A stretch of 64,000 nt of DNA from assembly GCA_021234155.1 (NCBI GenBank), contig JAJEKV010000060.1:682001-746000 (forward strand), written 5' to 3'. Position numbers and translations under genes: made by a program. Shown here piece by piece: positions 44,151 to 54,297 of the stretch (the first letter of the stretch is position 1; each line of letters begins with the position of its first letter). This DNA is from Isoetes taiwanensis. Its lineage: Eukaryota > Streptophyta > Lycopodiopsida > Isoetales > Isoetaceae. Below the pieces are notes generated by a model. It worked only from the letters and a program-made list of their open reading frames with translations, was not told where the DNA came from and searched no databases.

Positions 44151-45820
44151 TGTGGCGTTTCAAAGACAAAGATATCGCCCGGGGCGTATACCGCATTTGC
44201 CACACGTCAGCATTACCGCCCACTCCGGTGGCGTGTACGCTAGCGTGTAGCCAGGTGGGTAGCCCTAGGGGGCAACTCGCCAGAAATATGTGCAACTATT
44301 AATGTGCACATTTTCCAATGTACACATTAATGTGGGCACACATTTCCAAGTGGACACTTCATGCCAAGTGGGCCACACCCATAGGTGCAATTAATGTGCA
44401 CATTTCCCAATGTACACATTAATGTGGGCACACATTTCCATGTGTGCACATTTGGCCACCTAGCCCTTAAAGGCAAGTGGGCCCATTTCCAATTATCCCA
44501 CATGCCAAAAGGGGATAATTGGAAACCCTAGCCACCCCCCTTGTCTATATAGGGTAGGAAACCCTAACTTGCCCATTTTCGATTTTAGGGCTTTAGAACT
44601 CTGTTTTGGCTGCCTCAACAGCCAAAACCGCCTCCCAGACTCTGCCTGGGAGAATTGCATCCTTAGTTTCCCTTGATTCGAGCGTCTCAGCAGGATGGTC
44701 GAGCTCAGGTCAGGAGGAGCCCCTCAAGGATCAGGTATTTGGCCAATTAGATAGTCTAAACCCCATTTTAGTCATTGAATCAGTAGGTTTAGCCTATTAA
44801 ATTGCCCATAGCAGTCCTCTAGATCTCTAGATAGCAGATTCTAACTAAAGAACCTAACTCTATGTTGTAGATTAGATCTAGTTCTTTAGTTCTCTGTGAA
44901 GTATATGGATGATGTATCTCTATGAACTCCTTGTATTGGGAAGGGGGGTAGAGACCTAAAGCTTGGTAGTTGATGCTCCTAGAGTAGCCTCTCTAGCACA
45001 CTGTAGATTCGGCCTGTGTACAAGAGCCACACCGGGATGTGGGTGAAGGGGCCAGACTGGCTAAGAAGGAGGTTCATGTCCTGACTCTTGAACGATCCCT
45101 CTGGTGTGTAAAGCCTACCGGGGATCATTGTGACTAGGTCCAATGGCTTGCCACTGCGTGTGGGCAAGGCATGGGCTCGACACCCGTGAAGTGGTGTTCA
45201 CTTTCCAGTGGGTTCAGTCGAATACGGGCAGTGGCCCTCTAGTCACCTTGAGTCAGCATGCAGATCTCTGGAGGGAGTGATCCCTACCTGCCCCATCGGA
45301 ACTGGGAAGATGAGCCCAGGAATAGCCCTTTTGGCTATGCATCCGGCGGGCTACAGTCGGGTCCCGACACTCTTCAGACCACTCTGCAAAGTGTGCACAG
45401 GAGGGGCGGATGGAGTGGACAACCCTAAGCCATGTTCATATGCCAGCCAAATCCATTGCCATGAATTCTGTCCGCAATGAACTCTGGAGACCCAAGCCGT
45501 CAGTCATCCCTTTGAGTCTGAGCCTAGGGTAGGATTCCCTATGTGAAGTGCTGATCTTTGTCTATGCAGATATGTGGAGGACCATCCTTCGTGATGGTCA
45601 TGTGATGTTGATGTATGTGCTACTGACATGTATGTTTACGCTTCCGCAGCTAGGTAGGCCCTGAGGGAGACGGGGTGCAATGACCCTTCCACTCTTCCCA
45701 CTGGAACCGTCACGGTTGCAGTGTCATGTGGAGGGCCCTATATTAGCATGGAGCTGGTATGGGGGATGAACTCCTGTTTGTATACGGTGAGAGCACCGTA
45801 TACGAGTAGGGGACGTCACA
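44151..45820 (+). repeat. 3' LTR of element B
   Basis: 1,670 bp, aligned end to end with the 5' LTR. Differences are uneven. Long stretches are identical (for example the 34,300-34,550 counterpart), whereas clusters of substitutions plus 1-3-bp indels sit at CG/CNG-rich spots. The first ~70 bp also differ markedly, with gacgttccagc against ggcgtttcaaag. Confidence 0.95.
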
Positions 45821-45825
45821 CTATC

Positions 45826-46613
45826 CTTAAGAATGCATGCAACGTACATATGTGGACTTTAGTTAACTCAATTGGCAGTATAGGATCCAAAGAATTGTCC
45901 AAGAATTGACGAGAAGGAGCTGAATTCTGATCACAACATAATGTACTCCTCTAAGTTTGCCCACTACCTTTGGTTGCAGCCTTTCCAGTTTTAGAAGCTT
46001 TCTCTTGTGGTGTGAAGTTACAAAATGGGCATGCTTCAATCGTCTTTCTAGCGCCATGCTTCATGTTATAAATGCATTTTATTGTCTTTAAATCAGCTGC
46101 CAGATGCCATTCGATGTCATACTCATCATAGCCTGGCACTTCGAGCTTCACGCCAATAGCATATGAAGCTATTAGTGCAGGAATGGGTGTTTGATTGAAA
46201 ACCCATTTTAAAATACTGTGACACTCCTTGCTAACTTGAAGTATACCAATCCACCAAATGTGTTCTTCTGACTGCACAGAGAAAGTCTCTTTTCCAACAC
46301 AAGCATCACTACCTAGAGCCCAGTTCATCAGAGTAATGGAGACCCGCTCATATTTTTCTCCTTTGATCATCTCCATCTCATCCAACTTTATGACGACAAC
46401 AAGCTTGCTACTCTCTTCAAGCCTTATATCATAGTATCTCACCATAAGTCTGAGGACATTCTCAATATCGAGCCAACAATTGTTCCTCTTGTTTAGAATA
46501 AACTTCTTTGCAGTTTCTGAGGATTTTTTGCTTCTCTTCTTGCTCTGGTCCAAATCATTCAGGTCAATGCATGCATCAATATGAATCATGTCACCCAACA
46601 TTTCCTTAGCCAT
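45826..46613 (-). pseudogene. 5' part of the interrupted gene of unrecognised family
   Basis: Starts at ATG 46,613 on the minus strand (MAKEMLGDMIHIDACIDLND). It reads LDIENVLRLMVRYYDIRLEE, KLVVVIKLDEMEMIKGE and WVFNQTPIPALIASYAIGVK, then DIEWHLAADLKTIKCIYNMK and IEACPFCNF. The His..Asp-Leu-Lys-Thr..Cys-x-x-Cys run looks like the active or zinc-binding part of a nuclease or transposase-like protein, but I cannot assign it. A TAG at 45,951 interrupts the frame. Beyond it the same frame stays open (TLCCDQNSAPS; LPIELTKVHICTLHAFLRI) up to the CTATC insertion site and joins the 3' part. So the gene had a single nonsense change as well as the retroelement insertion. Upstream exons, if any, were not identified. 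Confidence 0.6.
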
Positions 46614-47033
46614 TGTATTTCTGTCTGATCTACATGCTCATATTCTCGTCAAATTAGGCAGGATAGACTTGCTAACACCCATATTTTTTATGGCTACTTT
46701 CAAGGTCTTGAACAAATCTAAATAAGCTCTCCTATCCAAAGTTATTGCACGATGTTTGAAGGTTTTCAGGGCAGCCGAGCAGAAGATTGTCCAGCACTTT
46801 GAAGACTCGGTAGCATGTGCACTCCACGTGAATAGGGTAACATGCATGCCCAAGGACATGAGGCTAGCCAAGTATATCAAGAAAGAAGATTGCTAAGTCT
46901 ATTGTAAATAATTTTTGTAAATATAAATTTATGGTTTTGTCAAATTGATGTGTTAAATCATGCTTAATTAGGGTGTATTACTAAGTTCTGCATCTGGAAT
47001 CGACAAACTTGGAGCAAAACTCAGTGTTTTTGG
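46614..47033. other. Short gap, possible 5' region of the interrupted gene
   Basis: AT-rich; a minus-strand frame at 46,638-46,880 has no recognisable motif and the opposite strand is also open there. No promoter elements are identified with confidence. Confidence 0.25.
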
Positions 47034-47112
47034 CCCCACCCCTCACAGAGTGCGCCCAGACCAAATCCGCCATTCTCGGATTTGCTCCTCGCGCACTGTA
47101 TGAGTGGTCGAG
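47034..47112. repeat. Retroelement-leader-like hairpin repeat, single copy
   Basis: ccacccctcacagagtgcgc...gcgcactgtatgagtgg. The outer CTCACA/TGAG, GCGC/GCGC and AATCCG/CGGATT stems pair, in the same order as the leader hairpins of element B. Nearly identical to the copies at 63,571 and 63,774. Probably a leftover piece of a related element's leader. Confidence 0.6.
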
Positions 47113-47179
47113 CACTAATCTTTGCCAAAACTTCTCCAAATGTAGAAAGTAAGGGCACCAGTAGCCGACTCAGCTCATT

Positions 47180-48186
47180 CCTAGGATGGGTCCTATGATA
47201 GGCATATACTGGCCGAAGTGAAGTGGTATTCTCATTGAGCTTTGTAAAACATTGAGTACAAATGGATCCCTCACTAGGGATAGATAAATTTGAAAATATG
47301 AACTTTAAATGCTCCGAAACTAGACAATCATCGAGAGCATGATGAAACTGAAGAATACAACATAAAAGATGGTTTAATCCGCCACTTGGTCGATGCAAAG
47401 GTGAGAAGACCTGGTGACTGCTCCTCATCAGGAAGAAGAACCACGCCTTGTTAGGTTTGTAAGGAAACCCAAGCAAATAGTTGAAGCACGACCCCACGAA
47501 CTATGGCAACCACAAAGCCTTAAACAATCCTGCAGAATCAAGGCGGAAAGAAAAATAACCCGCCAATGAGTTAGATGCCATAGGCAAGACGACTCGGAGG
47601 CTCCAGGGCCACGCCGAGAAAGAAACAACAGCCGACCAATCGGGAACCGTCCGCGGAATGACCATCGTGGGAAAAAACAACCGATTAGTGCTGCCTCGGA
47701 GGCTACAGCGCCACGCCGAGAAAAAACAATAAATATGATCTCGGAGGCAACAACGCCACGCCGAGAGAAAACATGAATAATAAATATGGACTCAGAGGCT
47801 ACAAAGCCACACTGAGAGAAAACATGAATGAATAAATAAAATACTAGTGCCATGCTGAGAAAGAGTAAACCAATAAGTATGCCGCAGAGGCTACAAAACC
47901 ACGCTGAGGAAATAAAGAATGCAAATTTAAAGGACATAGAAAAGGAAATAACGAACATGATCAAATGAAAAAACCATCAAGGGAGGGAGGGTGAGGGAAA
48001 CTGATAGGATAGAGAAGAAGGAGAAATCTAGCTCAAGAGAACGCCGATGATAGAACAATGAAGAGAGGCTGAATAAATAGGAGTGACAAAGGGACGTCCC
48101 CATCCAAGGAATGTCGGTTCTATTGCTGTCGCAATAGAACCGTGGCATTTCTAGGATGGGTCCTATGATAGGCATATACTGGCCGA
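47180..48186. repeat. ~1-kb dispersed repeat, copy B, flanked by identical 36-bp direct repeats
   Basis: Collinear with copy A (30,728-31,810). The sequence ctaggatgggtcctatgata plus the next 16 bases occurs at 47,181-47,216. It recurs without change at 48,151-48,186, directly after the terminal palindrome cggttctattgc/gcaatagaaccg. Confidence 0.8.
47590..47915. repeat. Minisatellite with hairpin-forming units (ctcggaggc...gccacgccgag)
   Basis: About six units of 35-58 bp, plus one spaced unit at the start. Each begins with ctcggaggct.ca and closes with gccacgccgag. The ctcgg and ccgag ends can pair over a 16-base loop. Units then carry aaaacaataaatatg-type spacers. Unit decay increases from left to right. 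The copy-A array at 31,145-31,520 is the same. Confidence 0.75.
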
Positions 48187-51100
48187 TAGAAGAGGAACAA
48201 ACTCAAAAAACTACGCAGCATGGAAACTGAAAATAAGAGAAGCTAAAGAGAAACATAGCATAAAGAAAGGAAGAAACGAGTCTACAAGGTCACTGGAAAA
48301 GAATGCATAGATAAGGCTGACTGCAATCAGAGTAAAACGAAGGAAGAGGAAACTAAGAAAAAATGGAGGAAAAAGGGGATAAAGAGAAGACAGAGACAAG
48401 GAACAATGAAGAAGCAGAAAGAGCAAGTAATCCCGGAATGCAAACAATGGAATGAATAAAAATGAAGGAGAACACGATGGAAGAAAGCTATGAGAGATGG
48501 AAACGGGAGCATAAGAAGGAAGAAGACAATGGAATAATGCAGTAAGAGATGAGGGAAGGAACTTATGGGACAACAGCAGACAGAGCCAGGAACACGATGT
48601 CATCATCAAAGTAATGATCTCAAATGACTAATGTCCAATAAATACTACACTAACAAAGATACTATAAAAGCAAACTATCCTAACTAGCAATAGAAAAAGA
48701 GCAAGAAGACAAAGAAACCAAAGAAGGAACCAATGTGACAAATATAGTAAGAATGTCACTAGAGTTTAACGAAACAATAAGCTAAAGAAAAATAAATTAA
48801 GGAAACAATGCAAACACAACCAAAATAGAGAAATGATATCAAATGGAGCTACCGAGATAATGAGGAGTGTATAGCAAATGGAGCGCACCAAACCCATAAT
48901 GAAGCATGTAGAATCTTAGAAAAGCGATAGAAAATGTGGAATAAAGAAAGGGAGGAACGAGTCTACAAAGGTCACTGCAACAAAATAGAATGCACAAATG
49001 AAGCTGATGGGACACATGGAACAAGTGGAGTAAATTCACAATAGAGACAACAAAGGATCAATGCGAAAGACATAGAAACAAACACCCAAGTGACCCAAGG
49101 GACCCAATATAAAACACCTAGAAACAAACAAATCGACTGATAGACTGGAACAAATGGAGAAAAAAGGCACCAAGTACTTCAAAAAAGGGAAAATATGGAG
49201 AAAAGATGAGCAAAGGAGGGAAAAAAGCACATTTAGATAATGAAGCAATGTCAAATGGATAGATTAGAATAGCAAACATGTCCAGGGAATACATAATAAC
49301 TGGAAGGATGATATCAAGAAAAGACACAGAACCTAGAGCAAAAAGGATAACTGTGATAAACCGGACTAAGCATAAAAAAATTTTAGCGCACTTGGCAAAT
49401 GTGCACAACTCGCAGTTAGAAGCATAGAAAAGATATGCAAAAGACCTGAGTGAAACAACTAAAACAATGACATAAAAAGAACTAGAGGTACAACCCACGA
49501 GAATGGCACAAAGGGATCAATGAAGCAAAAGTCAATCTGAAGCAAAGGACTAAATGTGGCATGCAAAAGAACTTATGAAAGTATAAGGAAAAATGCCATA
49601 AGGACAATGGGTTAATGAAACAATGAACAAAAACTTACCAAGCAAAAAGACAAAACTAGAACCCATATGGCCAAAATTCGAATAGTTGCACAACTGGCAC
49701 CGAGACGAGAAAGCTACTGGCGAAATGCTAGAGGTAACATCGGATACCATACAAAGGTACGATGATTGGAACAACAAAACCACGAACAATATACATGATA
49801 TCATGTACAAAGCCTAAAGTACAACAAAAGCCATGTAGTACAAGCATCATCTATCTGATGCAGAGGACCAAAATATGCATTAAACAAACTGTGTTGAATG
49901 TTGAAGGCTAACGGGACAAAGAAGCAACATGGGATACAACACCATAAACCACGAAAGTTCTCCAAGGCCTGGTGGAGGTATCTTCAAAAGACGATAAAGA
50001 TGATTAGGACAACAAAGTCCACGAACAAGATACAGAATATCCAGCATGGCACCAGTCTTCAAAAAGAAACCAATGAATAAGAAACAAATGCTAAGAATGA
50101 ATCAATGCCCACACATTTCTAGCGAAGAAGAATGCATCAGATGAAACCCTAAAAAATGCCCATGGCACAACGAAACTATGAAGTACAAGCATGATCTACC
50201 CAATGCACATGACCAAAATAAGCCTCAAACATACTATGCAAACGTTGAAAGCCAAAAGAAGAATATAAATGAAACTCAGAATCGAGGATATGAAATTATC
50301 TAACATGAATGTCACCCACCAACTACATGTAGACCTTTACATACCAAGAATTCAACAAAAAAGAATGCATAGGATTCCAAACCTCAGTGAAACCTAATAC
50401 CACAAATGAGGCAAAAGCACTCCCCGAGCACGTTTTTGGTTAACGACTCCAACTAAATGCACAACTCTGCAAAAATAAGAGAAGACGAAAGAACAGTCTC
50501 CTACGAGACCATGGTCCTCCTGAATCCATAGAACATGCGAGATGCGCAATCATCCAAGCCAGAAACGGCAAAACAACCAGTAAGATGTGTAGAGAGAGCA
50601 AGATCACACGAAAGAAGGGTGAACAAATTAAAACTGACCCAAGGTCATATAAAAAACAAGCAGTGCACTGTGGTCACACAAGAAGGTGCCAACCACAAGA
50701 TCAATAGTAAACCAAAAAATAACCCTACAAAACACGATCAACTGTAACACTCCGGAAAAGTAGAATCAGAAAAAAGAGATTGTCAACAAAAAACAGAGAG
50801 TAAACAAGATGTCAAAAAGAAAAAAGGAAATAACCCCTAGCACGTGTCCGACAATTGGAAAAAACCCAAGAAACTATAGTGGTACCTCCAAAACAGAATG
50901 TAGGCATCAAAATGAAAATACTAGATAGCTAAACAAATGACAGCCGCCCAACACAGACTAATACGCTATGTGAAACACATTAGGAGCAGAGGGCAACAAC
51001 TTGATGAGTCATAACCAATGGCAGTAAGAAACCCCTAGAATAAACTCAAAGACTCAGCGCAATGTCAATCAAAATACAAGACTAGCTCAGGGAGATCTAT

Positions 51101-53026
51101 GAAAGACACGTACATAAGTAACATGAAAACGAACCACCTAGCTATGGAGCATTATACAACATAGCGAGCTAAACTAATAAAAATAAACAATGTTCAACAA
51201 ACAAAAACTGTGAGTCTCGTACACGCCCAATGCAAATTTTGGCACTGACAGTGGTGACGAATGAAATGAGATAACAAAAAATATACCTAGATTGGGCTAA
51301 AAATCCACAAAACAAAGAAAAACCCAATGCAACCCAAGTTATGGGCATGCTAAGCAAAAGAAATCCAACAAATAAGGAATAAAATAACCAAATCTACATA
51401 CCTCTAGACCCTGCAAAAAATGCGTCATCCAATGTTGATCTCTAATGTTGCGAAATCGGAAAGGAACCCAACAATGTCGATGACATAATGCCTGTCCTTG
51501 CGAAAATGAGTCGTTCATGTTGTACCTCTAATGTTGCCAAATCAAAATTGAGCCCAATATTGTCAACGACATCATAAGATAAGGCGTCGAAAAAACAAAA
51601 TATAGCATACGTAACAAAGCACACCTCTACTAGAGCAAAGTCTAACCTTGGCAAAAATAAAACATAAATTATAACCATGACAACAATGACAGAAGTTATT
51701 GACTTCAAACGAGCAATATGAAATGTTCAACAAAAAGAAAAAAGGCGAGCATAACGGAATATGGGAGGTGCCACCATTGTTTCCATGGTCCGCAACAGAA
51801 AGGACTTTGCAAGGAGCATTGGCAAGAGAAACATGTGTGAATGAAATGAAAGAAAAAACCACCGAGAAAAAGGCTCAGGACACATGGGTCAATAAAGAAA
51901 CAAATTTGTAAGGCGAAAATTAGACTAATCCCAAGACCACAAGCACAGAGTAGAAAGTTCAGAGCACATGGGTCAATAAAGAAACGAATTTGTAAGGCTG
52001 AAATGATAATCCCAAGACCACAAGCAGAACAATTAAGTCAGATGACAAACCATCATTAATCTAAGAGAAAGCCCAGTATGGTACCATTCAAAAGGATGGC
52101 GTGCACAAGACCATAAACAAATCAAAGAGAACCAGATAAACATGGGACACCAGGTGCTGGCATCCCATTACTAAGCTACAAAATAGAAAAGAGCAAACTG
52201 AATCGAGGCTGGTCGAAAGAATCGGCCGATTTCATGCAGCAAGGCCACGCCCAAATCCAGCGCATGCTTTTCAGATCAGGATGCCACCGCCATCAGGATG
52301 CCATCGCCATCTGGAGATCCAGTATTTCCCATCCACTATTGCAGATCCGACGCCAAAGCCCTCCAGAAATCCGCAGACCCGAGTAGCATGGCCAAACCTG
52401 GAGTTGCACGATGCCAAAAACAGAATCAAAAAATCTTATAGCTGGTCTACCTGCTGTAATTGAGACCTCTGTTCTCTGATAACTTTCCCATAGTTTAGAT
52501 CGGACAGTTTTGAATCTGTTCAAATTGATGCAAGATTCGTTAGTACATCAAGATTTGTCTTGCGAGTGTCTTAGGTGAGATAAACCAGAACCGAAGAGCT
52601 AGAAATTATGGAAACGAAGATAAAAAAAGAGCTATCACTTGAAAACCATGCCGAGCCGAGACTATCTATCATGAACGATTGGAAAAAACCACAGATTGAG
52701 CAAACCCATTCACAAAAAACGACCCACACAAACCGATTCCCACCTAGGCAATCCCGTAAAAAAGAAAAAACAAATCAAAAGAAAAACCCTAAGAGATCGC
52801 TATGCCTTATCCACAGATAGATCTGATCCTTTCCCAAAAACGGACCCTAAGCTTCACAGAGATGCACACAAATCGATTCACACCTAATACTGGAAAAAAG
52901 AAAAACAGATCCAAAGAAAAACCATCATAGATCGCTATGCATCATAAAACTGGCCATCATGCCATGAGCAACAGAGCCAAGAGAAAACCCTTAAGCGATC
53001 CCCATGAATCATCAAACTAGCCATGA
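48187..53026. repeat. A-rich, purine-skewed degenerate repeat region (4.8 kb)
   Basis: The plus strand is consistently A-rich and T-poor for almost 5 kb. Repeats can be seen at several scales. acgagtctacaa(a)ggtcactg occurs at 48,275 and 48,958. gtacaagcat.atctaccc.atgca..gaccaaaata occurs at 49,837 and 50,180. A ~85-bp pair lies at 51,430/51,515 (ctctaatgttgc.aaatc). Another ~85-bp pair lies at 51,868/51,950 (acatgggtcaataaagaaac). gattc.cacctaa..c.aa units occur at 52,735-52,900. No protein-like reading was found. The minus-strand open frames rich in Phe, Ser and Leu are composition artefacts. Confidence 0.6.
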
Positions 53027-53061
53027 TACCATGAGCAGCTGTTGCACCGTTCCATAGTGTA
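53027..53061. repeat. Left 35-bp direct repeat of element C
   Basis: Begins taccatgagcagct and ends ccatagtgta. It recurs at 63,275-63,309 with one substitution (T to C at base 14). Confidence 0.85.
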
Positions 53062-53245
53062 CATGGCTAAAGCACGATTTCATTAATTGGAGAAAATAAG
53101 CCCATTTTGAGAATTTTAAGCACACCTAATTTGCTCTAGCACGAATACTTTCACCTACTTCTCGAGCACAAGAAACATGAGGTAATTAACATACACATAT
53201 ACATACAAATACACATATACATACACATACACATATACTCGTAGA

Positions 53246-53322
53246 AGCTCAATAATGGCCCTACATTGTACACCAATAATTCACATCAATAATTTAACTT
53301 CACTATAAAAACGGCTTGACGA
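53246..53322 (+). promoter_or_regulatory. Promoter-like repeat, copy 1 (TATA box)
   Basis: Contains ctcaataatgg..cta, caataattcac and cttcactataaaaacgg. The TATA-like tataaaa lies about 40 bp before the ATG at 53,347. The same ~77-bp block recurs at 53,766-53,842. Confidence 0.45.
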
Positions 53323-53346
53323 GGGGGTAGAGGCCATTCATCTTCC

Positions 53347-53547
53347 ATGGCTTCCTCGATGCCCCTTCGAGCACATCCGCTCTTTCAAGTGTTACTTGAG
53401 CTACAACGATCCGGGGCGAATCGCTTAGAAATGGCGTTAAGCTTGATCCATGGCTCTTATCTAAAGCCGATGGACACGCTAGTGCTTGCGGGAAGCTCAC
53501 TCGTGTTAAAGTCCACATTTCATGGCTTCCTCCGGGGAGATCTATGA
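53347..53547 (+). CDS. Small ORF downstream of promoter copy 1 (66 aa)
   Basis: Starts in strong context (ttccATGGct) after a TATA-like box. The protein reads MASSMPLRAHPLFQVLLELQ, then RLEMALSLIHGSYLK, then hydrophobic LVLAGSSLVL. I do not recognise it. Support is mainly the duplicated upstream region and the start context. The second promoter copy is followed by catccccATGG and an 11-codon frame only. It could be the first exon of a longer gene or meaningless. Confidence 0.3.
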   Translation: MASSMPLRAHPLFQVLLELQRSGANRLEMALSLIHGSYLKPMDTLVLAGSSLVLKSTFHGFLRGDL

Positions 53548-53765
53548 TTTGAATGCCATCACGAGCTTTGATGTTGATGGCGAGTGAATCGCTAATAATG
53601 TAATAATGACATGGGTACCTAATAACTAAGTAAGGATGTAATAGCATTACGATTAAGGATGTAATATCACGTACCTTAACTGAGTATATTGTAACATGTT
53701 TTCAAACATACGCATACTAGTATGAAATAAGTATTATTCTTGTACGTATACAACAGTCTGATACA

Positions 53766-53842
53766 CGTTCAATAATGGTGAACTCTACCCCAATAATTCA
53801 CCTCAATCATTCCACTTCACTATAAAAGCTTCTCGATTGGGG
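53766..53842 (+). promoter_or_regulatory. Promoter-like repeat, copy 2 (TATA box)
   Basis: Copy of 53,246-53,322: gttcaataatgg, ccccaataattcacctcaat, cttcactataaaagc. Followed at the same distance by cattcatccccATGG. Transcription direction is inferred only from the TATA position. Confidence 0.4.
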
Positions 53843-54297
53843 CTACATTTCATTCATCCCCATGGATTTCGCCTTCTTCGATTCACCACATTGAGCCGAT
53901 CAAGTGCTCAATGACCCACGCAGATCTTGTTGGTTGCCTTGGCGGGCATCTTCTTCTTGATCCCTACCGCGAAGAAAGCTTTAGGGCTTTGAGATTCATT
54001 GCCCCACGTCAATTCGTGTTATGATCCATCTGATTTAGCTTCCTGAGCGCATGAGCTATGAGATATCAGGGATCACTACTACAAATCCTGAAGATGAATG
54101 AATCACCTGTTTGGCATTGTATAGTGTAAGAGCTCTTGTGTTGAGATGAAAAACACAAAGCCTAATGAATAATAACTAGTCTATTGTAAGGTGCATGTCA
54201 TGTATGATATAGTAATTATGTAAAAGAGCATTGCATACCTCAAGAGTTCTCATCCTCGTCGTTAGCTTCTTTAGCCACCAATTCTTACCTTGAGACC

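Larger units (their letters stand above)
34161..45820 (+). mobile_element. Complete chromovirus (Ty3/gypsy) retrotransposon B with both LTRs and target duplication
   Basis: LTRs at 34,161-35,827 and 44,151-45,820 both run TGTG...CA. They are flanked by the 5-bp target duplication CTATC at 34,156-34,160 and 45,821-45,825. Inside, in order: exact initiator-Met PBS, leader with three hairpins, pre-gag ORF region, gag, zinc knuckle, protease, RT, RNase H, integrase, GPY/F module, chromodomain, 3' noncoding region and polypurine tract. Total 11.66 kb. Removing the element and one CTATC restores an open frame across the host gene. Every coding part carries one-base shifts or stops, so this copy could not move by itself as read. 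Confidence 0.95.

Noticed and set aside
48211-49498. Minus-strand frames rich in Phe, Leu, Ser and Cys that look like membrane proteins
   Set aside because: They are the complement of an A-rich strand; the hydrophobic bias comes from base composition and no conserved segment is visible.
53303-53647. 114-codon minus-strand frame at the left end of element C
   Set aside because: It would start beyond the promoter-like block in the wrong direction and has no motif; the plus-strand small ORF fits the TATA box better, though weakly.
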